Assembly (NCBI GenBank): GCA_964473285.1
Contig: CAYYOI010000035.1
Span: 1-15,489 of the forward strand
From: JBNJGT01 sp964473285
GTDB taxonomy: Archaea > Nanobdellota > Nanobdellia > Woesearchaeales > JACJVW01
Length of the DNA: 15,489 bases
Direction: 5' to 3'
A program made the position numbers and the translations under genes. The notes under the pieces were generated by a model. It saw only the letters and a program-made list of their open reading frames with translations. It did no database searches and was not told the origin of the DNA. Shown piece after piece: positions 6,821 to 13,175 of the stretch; within the stretch, counting starts at the first letter, position 1, and the number at the start of each line of letters is the position of its first letter.

Positions 6821-7839
6821 TCGTGAAGGGTGGACTGGGCGTCCTTACAAAGATCACTAATCTTCACACCAACAAGACGTACTGGTTGCTCATTATAGTT
6901 TTCAAGGAACAGTGCTCTTACCTTATCTTTCAGGACAGGCAATGCTCGTGTGGGTGCAGTCAATGACCTGTCACGGGTGATTGTGGTAAAATCATTATAG
7001 CGTACCTTTATAGATATCACACGAAAGCTTTTTTCTGTGTCTGAATGAACACGTTCGCTTAGTTTCATTAGTATTGCAAGCAATTCTTCAGTTTCTGAGA
7101 GATCTTTTTGCATGGTTTTCTCGCGACTGTGAGATTTGGTAACACGCTTATCAAAAAGAGAATGGTCAATACCCCAGGCAAGGTCCTGGAAATGGATTCC
7201 TGAATTACCCAGGTTGTCAATCACCCAGAAACGGTTCTTTTGGGCAAGGTCTTTAATGGTGTAGATACCCAGACTATTATAGCGAGCTTTTGAGACTTTA
7301 CCAATGCCAGGAATCTTTTCTATTGGGAGGGGAGCTAGGAACTCCTGCAGATCTCTGACTATTGTTATACCGCTTGGCTTCTTATAGTCAGAAGCAATCT
7401 TTGAGACAATCTTTGATTCTGATATGCCTATGGAACAATTTAGACTTGTATTCTTTATTATCAGGTCCTGTATGGCTTTTCCTGCTTCTTCAAGGTCAGA
7501 AAACCGACTTATGAAAGAGGTTATGTCCATGAATGCTTCATCTACTGAGACTTGCTGAATGGAATCAGCTAGCGAATCAAGGATGCTCATGACTTCAAGA
7601 GATTGTTGTTTATAATATTCATGATCCACAGGCATAAAAATCGCTTCAGGGCACTTCTGTCTTGCAATAGAGATAGGTGTTGCAGAGAATACCCCAGATT
7701 TTCTTGCTTCATAGTTGGCTGTAGATACAACACCGCGAGAGCCTGTACTTCCCACAATGACCGGCTTTCCAGATAAGTCAGGATTGCGTTTGATTTCGCA
7801 GGCGCAGAAAAAACAATCCATGTCTACATGGGCAATCAT
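6814..7839 (-). CDS. dinB: Y-family translesion DNA polymerase (Dpo4/DinB)
   Basis: A 341-residue lesion-bypass polymerase of full family length (Sulfolobus Dpo4 has 352). The palm motif HVDMDCFF gives metal ligands D6 and D8; the second motif SVDEAFMD gives D100 and E101. Steric and finger residues lie in VVSTANYEARKSGV (37-50). A helix-hairpin-helix (about 172-198, IPGIGKVSKARYNSLGI) and the little-finger domain (about 235-330) follow. The last seven residues, QSTLHDF, fit a PCNA-interacting peptide (QxxhxxF), tying it to the replication clamp. The TATA box at 7861-7870 is 26 nt from the ATG, so it can be transcribed alone despite following the SpeD-like gene by 32 nt. Confidence 0.96.
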   Translation of the reverse strand: MIAHVDMDCFFCACEIKRNPDLSGKPVIVGSTGSRGVVSTANYEARKSGVFSATPISIARQKCPEAIFMPVDHEYYKQQSLEVMSILDSLADSIQQVSVDEAFMDITSFISRFSDLEEAGKAIQDLIIKNTSLNCSIGISESKIVSKIASDYKKPSGITIVRDLQEFLAPLPIEKIPGIGKVSKARYNSLGIYTIKDLAQKNRFWVIDNLGNSGIHFQDLAWGIDHSLFDKRVTKSHSREKTMQKDLSETEELLAILMKLSERVHSDTEKSFRVISIKVRYNDFTTITRDRSLTAPTRALPVLKDKVRALFLENYNEQPVRLVGVKISDLCKDAQSTLHDF

Positions 7840-7860
7840 TGCATAAAGGATTATGTGCTT

Positions 7861-7870
7861 CTATTTAATT
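7861..7870 (-). promoter_or_regulatory. TATA box of Dpo4 gene
   Basis: AATTAAATAG on the minus strand is centred 26-27 nt before the ATG at 7839. It lies just past the stop of the preceding gene, and the mRNA would be leaderless. Confidence 0.5.
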
Positions 7871-7871
7871 C

Positions 7872-8359
7872 TTAAGAATATGATGGTGTGGAATCCATGA
7901 ATTCAAGTTCTTTATCCCTATACTGCAGATAATGGTCCTGGCATACCAACCTTCCACCCCATTCACGTGTCGCCTGGTATGTACAACCTGGTTCCTCACA
8001 GAGTATCTCATCTCTGTGATAACTTGAGATCCTGTGCACTTTTATGGAATGAGGGTCAATCTCAAAATATTTGATTGCATAATTCCGGATAGCGATCATA
8101 TCAAAAGGAATCCAGAAAAATACATCTATGGAGCCCTCTTTTTCCTGGAGGAAGGTATGGATTGTGAAATCGCTTGTGGAAGTGACAACAAAGGTACTAA
8201 CTCCTCCATTGCGGTTTATGGTATATATGGCTCTTCTATTGGGTATGAATCCAAAAGCTTGGCAAAATACTGCAGGAGTTCTGCCATGGCTAACTGGTTT
8301 TTAAGAATCTTCACACTACAACCCCATAAATCTATAATAAACTGACAACGTTTTGGCAT
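7872..8359 (-). pseudogene. SpeD-fold protein with zinc-binding tail, frameshifted
   Basis: Two reading frames together encode one SAM-decarboxylase-like protein of about 161 residues. Frame one runs from the ATG at 8359 for 47 residues (MPKRCQFIIDLWGCSVK..., matching the SpeD opening strand DLYGC) to a TAA at 8216-8218. The second frame continues without a start codon: GGVSTFVVTSTSDFTIHT, then SIDVFFW, aligning with SpeD GVSGVVVLAESHISIHT and VDVFTCG. The join is at the TATATA tract 8222-8227; removing one TA, or adding one base, restores the frame. The processing pair Glu-Ser is Thr-Ser, the His after Ser is Asp, and the catalytic Cys is lost, so normal decarboxylation is doubtful. The tail CEEPGC...CQDH may bind zinc. 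An ATG at 8099 could express only the C-terminal 75 residues. It lies 10 nt after the DHH gene. Confidence 0.65.
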
Positions 8360-8369
8360 ATAATATATA

Positions 8370-10067
8370 TCATGAGAAAATTGTTTGGGATATTAATTTC
8401 TTACCTAAAACCCTTCTAACCCTTTCCTTCATCTCAATATTGAGGCATTGGTTTAAAAGAACACTTTCATTAGCATATCTAAGTTCCATAACAGGTGCTT
8501 TTACAAGAGTTATAGGATATTCTCCTTCATGGACAGGAGAAATATTGGTACGTTCCATTATGTGAGGACCGAAAAGATTGTTTATCAATTCCTCTGTCTT
8601 TTCTTCATCTGCGTTCTTACTGCAGTAAAGTCCGAAGATATAAGGATGTATGAACTTGTCAACCAGGCCATAGATAATATTTGCCTCAACATCAGGGTAA
8701 GGTTTTCTACCCCATGCATCGATGAGCTCCTGATTTATCTTTATTATTGATGGGATATCGATCTCACGCAAATTAAGGGATTTTTCTTTCATGTTCTCAT
8801 AAAGGTTCAATGCAAGTGTGTGATAATGTCCGTTACCTCTTACTTTAGTATGTTCAATCTTACCAAGAATATTCCTGTGCTGTTCATAGTCATCTATGTT
8901 CTTAAGATCAATCTCAGGAAAAGTCTTGCTTTTCTCGTAAACTGACTGGACAGGTTTTTCTACTGAATCTGAGAGGTACATTGGACTACCCATAAGTACA
9001 GAACCGATCTCTTCTATGAGAAGTTCCCTGAATGCCCTGCTGTTTACTGAATAATGGAATATGCCAAGGTCTTTTTCTGTATGACCTTTGTTCCAGTCTC
9101 CACCTCCGTTGCCATTTAACCCGTATTCACGGAACAATTTTGCAAGGCTTGCAGCATTAGTCCGTTCTGTGGGGTTTTTTGACCTTGTCTTGATAACAAA
9201 ACGGTTCTTTTTTGTCTCGTCGTTCTTGAATACAGCCATTGCAACACCATTATCTTGGGAAGTCTGGAGACCATGAAGCATCTCATCTGCAACTTTTGCA
9301 AGTATTGTCTCATTATCACTTTCGATGACTCCAACATAACAGTAAGTCGCAAAATCCTTGATATGATGACGCTCATGACTCGAATAAAGCCTTGAAAAAA
9401 TATCAGCTTCCTTGTCTGAAAGAGGAGTGCGATCAATTTGCTCAAGGAGGTAATCATCCATCTCTCCTCCTGAAAATATCTGTTTTATCTGCTTATCAGC
9501 AGCACTCATGTTCCTGAAACGGGCGGTATCAATCTTTATAGCCTGGTAACCCAAGGTTGCAAGAGCAGGGTCTTTACCCATGTTCTTAACTACCTCAAGA
9601 TCCTGAAATTCATGGGCTGCAAGTGTTACACATGCTTTGAAGGATTCATCAATGATCTTTGAAGCGTAATCGTATCCATTGGTCTTTGGGTGATGATCCC
9701 GGCAATGGACATCAATGGAATCCAACTCACAAGGGAGCGCTGGGCTTCCTGTACAGGAAGAATCAACAATAATCAATGCCTGGTATGACTCTGGAAGGGG
9801 TTCACTTACATCCTTGAACATATCCAGTTTGTAGTGCTTCAGAAGATGCTGGGAGTCTGGGTGCAATCCCCTCTTATCAATGCGGTAATGGACCTCAATT
9901 GAAGGGTTGAGTTCCTGGCATGCTCTCCCATAGATAAGCATGGTTGAAAGGGAATCTGCATCAGGTCTTATATGTGAGGCAAGGACTATATTTTGGTAAT
10001 GTGAAATTCCTTCACGCAACACTTCTGATTGCCTAGCGTATTCTTCAGTGAGATGCTCTAGAGTCAT
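8370..10067 (-). CDS. DHH/DHHA1 phosphoesterase with extra C-terminal domain
   Basis: A 565-residue protein whose first 350 residues match the NrnA/RecJ-like DHH family (manganese-dependent nanoRNases and phosphodiesterases). Motif I is ASHIRPDADSLST (H32, D36, D38), motif II IIVDSS (D102), motif III CRDHH (D124, H125, H126), and motif IV D180 in AIKIDTARF. The DHHA1 substrate-binding loop is GNGGGDWNKGH (about 325-336). NrnA-like proteins are usually 310-350 residues. The remaining 200 or so residues, helical with NGHYHTLALNLYENM and a WGRKPYPDVEANIIYGLVDK segment, match nothing I know. There is no transmembrane part. The TATA box at 10089-10100 is about 28 nt from the ATG, and no ribosome site is visible. 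It leads a minus-strand group with the SpeD-like and polymerase genes. Confidence 0.85.
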   Translation of the reverse strand: MTLEHLTEEYARQSEVLREGISHYQNIVLASHIRPDADSLSTMLIYGRACQELNPSIEVHYRIDKRGLHPDSQHLLKHYKLDMFKDVSEPLPESYQALIIVDSSCTGSPALPCELDSIDVHCRDHHPKTNGYDYASKIIDESFKACVTLAAHEFQDLEVVKNMGKDPALATLGYQAIKIDTARFRNMSAADKQIKQIFSGGEMDDYLLEQIDRTPLSDKEADIFSRLYSSHERHHIKDFATYCYVGVIESDNETILAKVADEMLHGLQTSQDNGVAMAVFKNDETKKNRFVIKTRSKNPTERTNAASLAKLFREYGLNGNGGGDWNKGHTEKDLGIFHYSVNSRAFRELLIEEIGSVLMGSPMYLSDSVEKPVQSVYEKSKTFPEIDLKNIDDYEQHRNILGKIEHTKVRGNGHYHTLALNLYENMKEKSLNLREIDIPSIIKINQELIDAWGRKPYPDVEANIIYGLVDKFIHPYIFGLYCSKNADEEKTEELINNLFGPHIMERTNISPVHEGEYPITLVKAPVMELRYANESVLLNQCLNIEMKERVRRVLGKKLISQTIFS

Positions 10068-10088
10068 GACGGGGGCGGAAGGAGGCTC

Positions 10089-10100
10089 CTATTTAAAAAT
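10089..10100 (-). promoter_or_regulatory. TATA box of DHH gene
   Basis: ATTTTTAAATAG on the minus strand is about 28 nt before the ATG at 10067, giving a nearly leaderless mRNA. Confidence 0.55.
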
Positions 10101-10145
10101 CTTTTGTGTAATTACTAGGCCGGAGTAACCTTTGCACTCCAAAAC

Positions 10146-10157
10146 CTTTATAAAAAG
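10146..10157 (+). promoter_or_regulatory. TATA box upstream of duplicated leader and tRNA-Ser
   Basis: CTTTATAAAAAG predicts a start near 10175, exactly where the first copy of the 81-bp repeat begins (10176). The tRNA begins about 148 nt further on, an unusually long tRNA leader for an archaeon. A short hairpin GGAGT/ACTCC lies just upstream at about 10124-10140. Confidence 0.5.
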
Positions 10158-10175
10158 TTCTTCGCTTCGGATTAA

Positions 10176-10337
10176 CACAACTGTTTCGTTGAGTGCGAAA
10201 TGTGTTTCGCAGGCTCAAGCACATAGAAGAGAAAAATGCCGTGGTGGCACAAACAGCACAACTGTTTCGGCAGTTGAGTGCGAGATGTGTTTCGCAGGCT
10301 CAAGCACATAGAAGAGAAAAATGCCGTGGTGGCACAA
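10176..10337 (+). repeat. 81-bp tandem duplication ending inside tRNA-Ser
   Basis: Copy 1 (10176-10252) and copy 2 (10257-10337) are identical except for one A/G change and a 4-nt GCAG present only in copy 2. Each holds two hairpins. The first is CAAC/GTTG in copy 1 and CAACTG/CAGTTG in copy 2. The second is GCGAAA or GCGAGA with TTTCGC; the A-to-G change gives a G-U pair and keeps the stem. Both copies end with the first 15 nt of tRNA-Ser, so copy 1 carries a tRNA 5' fragment at 10238-10252. Confidence 0.85.
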
Positions 10338-10437
10338 CCTGGTACTGCGCAGGACTGGAATTATTCAGGACTGTGGGTCCTAACCCTAGGGATCCTGTTT
10401 CCTTCGGGATATCCCGGTTCAAATCCGGGCCACGGCG
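10323..10437 (+). tRNA. tRNA-Ser(GGA) with 31-nt intron
   Basis: The acceptor GCCGTGG (10323-10329) pairs with CCACGGC (10430-10436), with G73 at 10437, the serine-type discriminator. The anticodon stem CAGGA (10350-10354) pairs with TCCTG (10393-10397). CTGG (10355-10358) pairs with CTAG (10386-10389), flanked by 3-nt bulges AAT and GGA: a canonical bulge-helix-bulge. Removing 10361-10391 leaves the loop CUGGAAA with anticodon GGA. The long variable arm TTTCCTTCGGGATAT (10398-10412) marks a class II tRNA. The T arm is CCCGG/CCGGG with loop TTCAAAT. The D stem is short (GCA/TGC). Class II shape plus G73 and GGA make Ser far more likely than Leu. Confidence 0.9.
10361..10391 (+). other. tRNA-Ser intron with anticodon-arm look-alike hairpin
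   Basis: The 31-nt intron forms AGGAC-TGTGG-GTCCT (10367-10381) extended by flanking T/A pairs. Its CAGGACTG (10366-10373) repeats the exon sequence at 10350-10357, so the intron hairpin copies the start of the anticodon arm. Confidence 0.8.
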
Positions 10438-10442
10438 TAAGG

Positions 10443-10479
10443 GACGTCGCCGACAGGACTGGATAAAAAATGCGACGTC
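10443..10479. repeat. 8-bp inverted repeat downstream of tRNA-Ser
   Basis: GACGTCGC (10443-10450) is perfectly inverted as GCGACGTC (10472-10479). A second, competing stem AAAAATG/CATTTTT spans 10466-10485. The loop between the arms contains CAGGACTGGA (10454-10463), an exact copy of the tRNA anticodon-arm segment 10350-10359. Confidence 0.7.
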
Positions 10480-10487
10480 ATTTTTGC

Positions 10488-10502
10488 ATCCGGGCCACGG
10501 CG
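10488..10502 (+). repeat. 15-bp copy of the tRNA-Ser 3' end
   Basis: ATCCGGGCCACGGCG repeats tRNA positions 10423-10437 exactly (T-stem 3' strand, acceptor 3' strand and discriminator). tRNA 3' ends are common attachment sites of archaeal integrases, but only 50 bp separate the two copies, so any element is gone. A degraded second tRNA copy is an equal possibility. Confidence 0.75.
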
Positions 10503-10690
10503 CCTTTTCTTCATTCATCTTTCAAAAAGAGTTTGTGATTCCCCTTATTCTCCAATAAAAGCTCTGAATGTTGACTACTGAAGGCTTCCACTCCGGAATT
10601 CATAAGTGGAAAAATAAGTTGATGGAATAGTGAACTAATGTTGTCCTGTATAGATAAAGTTCGTCGCTTGAGTCAATCCTTTATGAATGA

Positions 10691-11179
10691 CTAAGGCTTG
10701 TACCAGACAATTATGGCTCTTAAGATCAAATCATTCACAGTCTTTGAGGGATATGGAACATCAAACCATCTCTCTTCAAACCATTCAATCTTGTGCTTTT
10801 TGAATTCGCCGAAATGAGGGTCAGCAAGAATAATCTTATCTTTCTCAAAGCCTGCAACAACAGAGAAATGGGGACCTTCTTCCGGTGAGAACCAGTCTAC
10901 TATGACAGGAATTTTCCGATCTATATATTCTCGTAATTCTTTTATTGATGAATTTTCTTTAAGCAAGCCCTTGAAACCAAATGATTTGGCAACCTTGAGA
11001 ATCTTTTCCTCAGAACACCCATACAACCTGTTTACTTTTCCATTCTCTACTTGTACTGCTGTCAATTTTGCCCAATACTCCTCAGAATGGACTATATCAT
11101 AATAGTCCATTACCATTTTCATAGATGAAGCTCCACATAATCCTTTAGTCTGCTTGATTGGTCTGATGTCAAGTTTCAT
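10691..11179 (-). CDS. C39-like papain-fold peptidase, intracellular
   Basis: A 162-residue protein with the C39/papain-like layout. KQTKGLCGASSMKMVMDYY gives Q10 (oxyanion) and nucleophile C15, GPHFSVVAGF gives H104, and ILADPHFGEF gives D120. IPVIVDWFSPEEGPHFSVV is the typical strand before the active His. There is no signal peptide, transporter or lipid anchor, so it should act in the cytoplasm. C39 domains on ABC exporters cleave double-glycine leaders, but no peptide substrate or exporter is nearby. The TATA box at 11200-11210 lies over the tail of the upstream HAD gene, about 26 nt from the ATG, so the gene has its own leaderless promoter. A transglutaminase-like or bacteriocin-processing role cannot be settled. 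Confidence 0.75.
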   Translation of the reverse strand: MKLDIRPIKQTKGLCGASSMKMVMDYYDIVHSEEYWAKLTAVQVENGKVNRLYGCSEEKILKVAKSFGFKGLLKENSSIKELREYIDRKIPVIVDWFSPEEGPHFSVVAGFEKDKIILADPHFGEFKKHKIEWFEERWFDVPYPSKTVNDLILRAIIVWYKP

Positions 11180-11199
11180 CTATGAATGAGTTGCTCTTT

Positions 11200-11210
11200 C
11201 ATTTAAATAC
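11200..11210 (-). promoter_or_regulatory. TATA box of C39-like gene
   Basis: GTATTTAAATG on the minus strand is centred about 26 nt upstream of the ATG at 11179, directly after the stop of the HAD gene. Confidence 0.55.
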
Positions 11211-11212
11211 TT

Positions 11213-11803
11213 TCAGATATCTGGTTTCCTCAGAATTCTTTTGAGAGTTGATTCAAAATCTGAGAATCTGGTGTAGAGGCAGGCGTCAATGCCTTGTTCT
11301 TTTGCTTCCTTCACATGACTTTCAGAATCATCAAAGTATATGATCTGTCCTACTTGAAGCTCTCTTATGATATATGTGAAGAATTCAGGCTGAGGTTTCT
11401 GGTATCCAATCTCTGCTGATGAAAAAAGCTTGTCAAAAAGTCTGTCGAAGCCCATCTTTTCTTTCATATAGCGAATCCGGTATTTCTCCTGGTTTGTTGC
11501 AAGAAAGCATGGATATCCTTGTTTTCTCAATTGTTCAATCTTGGCTACGACCCTTTTATCTATCTGATGCTCTGCCTTGAACCAATACTCCAGGAAATCA
11601 TCGACTGAACCATGCCAGTTCCATCTTGGCAACCATGGCGCAATCTCTTCTTTGAGGTCTGCTTTGCCTACGATACATTCCCGAAATGCTCCTTTAAAAA
11701 AAGGGAGAAGTTCTTCCGGGGGAATACCATAGTCTTTTGCGTACCTGATACTAAACATGTCTCCTCTGATAACTACACCATCCGCATCGAATAGGAATTT
11801 CAT
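11213..11803 (-). CDS. HAD-superfamily hydrolase (subfamily IA)
   Basis: A 196-residue phosphatase-type HAD protein with complete motifs: I FDADGVV (D6, D8), II LATNQ (T103), III K136 in GYQKPQPEFF, and IV YFDDSESHV (D158, D159). A helical C1 cap lies at about 15-85. Unlike the HAD protein at 2982, both motif I aspartates are present, so phosphomonoesterase activity is plausible. The G-x-x-K-P-x-P and DDSESHV pattern recalls phosphoglycolate or sugar-phosphate phosphatases and epoxide-hydrolase-N-type HADs. The substrate is not readable. It is divergent from the 372-residue gene, with 87 bp between starts; a TATA box at about 11834-11850 leaves a leader of roughly 14 nt. Confidence 0.88.
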   Translation of the reverse strand: MKFLFDADGVVIRGDMFSIRYAKDYGIPPEELLPFFKGAFRECIVGKADLKEEIAPWLPRWNWHGSVDDFLEYWFKAEHQIDKRVVAKIEQLRKQGYPCFLATNQEKYRIRYMKEKMGFDRLFDKLFSSAEIGYQKPQPEFFTYIIRELQVGQIIYFDDSESHVKEAKEQGIDACLYTRFSDFESTLKRILRKPDI

Positions 11804-11859
11804 AAGCCTTTGCGACTAATATCTAAGAGATATCCTTTATTAAATTTACCTTCGCATAA

Positions 11860-11871
11860 ACTTTATTAAGC
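11860..11871 (+). promoter_or_regulatory. TATA box of 372-residue unknown gene
   Basis: ACTTTATTAAGC is centred 26 nt before the ATG at 11891 with no ribosome site. On the other strand, GGTAAATTTAATAAAGG (11834-11850) serves the HAD gene. Confidence 0.5.
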
Positions 11872-11890
11872 CTGCCATGTTCTTCTCTCT

Positions 11891-13009
11891 ATGCGATTTC
11901 ATTATCTGATATATCCAAATGCTATTGACAAATTGGAAGTATGCGGCATAAAAAAACGTGCAGATGACTTAATGGAAGAATATCCGCTATTTATGGGAGC
12001 AACAACCCATCTAGACATAATAGGAAGGAAAAATGCATTGAATGAAGCAGGATATTATGAAGGTTTACCTGCAGACTTTACTGAGAAATACAAGAAGGTC
12101 ATGAACAGTATCTTCAACGAACCTTCAGATAATTTCTGGACCATTACTGCACAAGAAACCATAAAGGTACCATGCGAGCTTGAGGATATGCTCCTTTTCA
12201 CAGGAGAGATGGCTGCTGAAGTCTTAGATCCTGATGAGATTTGGGAATATGAAAGATTTGGGTTTGATTCTCCCTCTGAATTCATAACAACTGTTGGAGG
12301 CTATATCTGGGAGGCAGCAAATCCAATAAAACATCACGGCTATACCTGGGTTCGTGAGCGCGCCGATGGGTCGCGCATTGTGAATGAGATCACTGGTGAT
12401 ATCAATGGGGATCTTAGGTTATTCCAGACTGATATCGCATCCTATCCTACTTGTGATCCTTTTGAAAGCCCTATAGAAATGCGGCCTTCGACCATGAGAA
12501 ATATTGTCTCTCCCTACTATTTCACTGAAGGTGCATTACTGGTTGCTTCACTACGCTATATTGAGCAGGAAGGGATTGAGACTAAGCTTTATGCGGACAA
12601 GGGGACTTCATTTCTAGAGTGGGGACGAGCTTTGGGTCAGGGAGGTGGTAGTTGCGCCGAGCATTATGGTGACTTTGATGCACCTCCTAAGCGTTTTTTT
12701 ATAGGGTATGATACTCCAATCCCTACCCTTGATGCCGCTAATGTAGCGTCAGATCATACCCCTCACAGCCTGGTTACCCAACACAGAGAGTTCTATGGAA
12801 TCTACATAAAAAATGGCGATCTTGTGCTTGCCTATGATGACCCTCGCAAGGGCATTGACATGCGATTTATACCGGAGGATGCCGAGGAGATAGTAAAAGG
12901 GCTTGTCTATCAGTCCGCAAGAGGATTAGGGAGAACATCCGCCAAACAGTTGCTTGATATCATTGAGTACCGTTTTTCAGATAAGTTTGACTCGGAAATA
13001 TTCTCTTAG
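11891..13009 (+). CDS. unknown 372-residue soluble protein
   Basis: I do not recognise this protein. It is 372 residues, acidic, rich in aromatic residues, with no membrane helix, signal peptide or low-complexity part, and codon use like its neighbours, so it is very likely a real gene. Visible segments are HYLIYPNAIDKLEVCGIKKR at the start, VGGYIWEAANPIKHHGYTWV (about 136-155), a Gly-rich GRALGQGGGSCAEHYGDFD (about 246-264), and SDHTPHSLVTQHREFYGIYI (about 288-307) followed by a hairpin NGDLVLAYDDPRKG. The GGGSC-x-EH and SDHTPHS stretches hold Ser, Cys, His and Asp residues that could be catalytic or bind a ligand, but this is speculation. It has its own TATA box and no partner gene. Confidence 0.75.
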   Translation: MRFHYLIYPNAIDKLEVCGIKKRADDLMEEYPLFMGATTHLDIIGRKNALNEAGYYEGLPADFTEKYKKVMNSIFNEPSDNFWTITAQETIKVPCELEDMLLFTGEMAAEVLDPDEIWEYERFGFDSPSEFITTVGGYIWEAANPIKHHGYTWVRERADGSRIVNEITGDINGDLRLFQTDIASYPTCDPFESPIEMRPSTMRNIVSPYYFTEGALLVASLRYIEQEGIETKLYADKGTSFLEWGRALGQGGGSCAEHYGDFDAPPKRFFIGYDTPIPTLDAANVASDHTPHSLVTQHREFYGIYIKNGDLVLAYDDPRKGIDMRFIPEDAEEIVKGLVYQSARGLGRTSAKQLLDIIEYRFSDKFDSEIFS

Positions 13010-13045
13010 CTTTTAATAATTACTCACTATATACCATGTTTCTTC

Positions 13046-13132
13046 ATGGAGGGAAAAGCTTATCGAGATCCGGATATGTGTTCATTGCCAAAGGACAGCC
13101 ATATTGAGATTATCGATAAGGAAAGCCCATAG
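13046..13132 (+). CDS. possible 28-residue small ORF
   Basis: ATG at 13046 opens a 28-residue frame (MEGKAYRDPDMCSLPKDSHI then EIIDKESP) in the 166-bp gap before the ACT gene. A TATA-like TTTTAATAATT (13012-13022) is about 28 nt upstream. Composition is protein-like, but length gives no statistical support; it could be a gene remnant. Nothing else is visible in this gap. Confidence 0.2.
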   Translation: MEGKAYRDPDMCSLPKDSHIEIIDKESP

Positions 13133-13175
13133 TAACAAAACTGGTGATTTACCAGGCATGCCTTGAAGCATAGGA

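Larger units (their letters stand above)
10068..10690. other. 623-bp region without protein gene
   Basis: The stretch holds the minus-strand promoter of the DHH gene (about 10089-10100), a plus-strand TATA box (10146-10157), an 81-bp tandem duplication, tRNA-Ser and its duplicated 3' end (to 10502). From about 10510 to 10690 there is unremarkable AT-rich spacer in which I see no gene. Open frames across the region read through the tRNA and repeats and are not genes. Confidence 0.8.

Noticed and set aside
8034..8345. 103-residue open frame on the + strand
   Set aside because: It is antisense to the SpeD-like gene, whose two minus-strand frames show clear family motifs; no promoter or family supports the + frame.
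9116..9457. 113-residue frame on the - strand
   Set aside because: It lies in another frame within the DHH gene, whose motifs are complete across the region.
10176..10337. CRISPR-like repeat array
   Set aside because: There are only two nearly adjacent 77/81-bp copies with a 4-nt gap and no spacers or cas genes; it is a tandem duplication.
10366..10381. tRNA-His anticodon arm (loop CTGTGGG reading GTG)
   Set aside because: The stem lies inside the intron of tRNA-Ser; the true anticodon stem CAGGA/TCCTG, the bulge-helix-bulge and the long variable arm define Ser(GGA).
10423..10502. an intact integrated element at the tRNA-Ser 3' end
   Set aside because: Only 50 bp lie between the two 3'-end copies and there is no integrase gene in the window; at most it is a scar.
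10193..10558. 121-residue open frame on the + strand
   Set aside because: It runs through the duplicated leader, the whole tRNA-Ser and its 3' repeat; the repeated peptide is just the DNA repeat translated.
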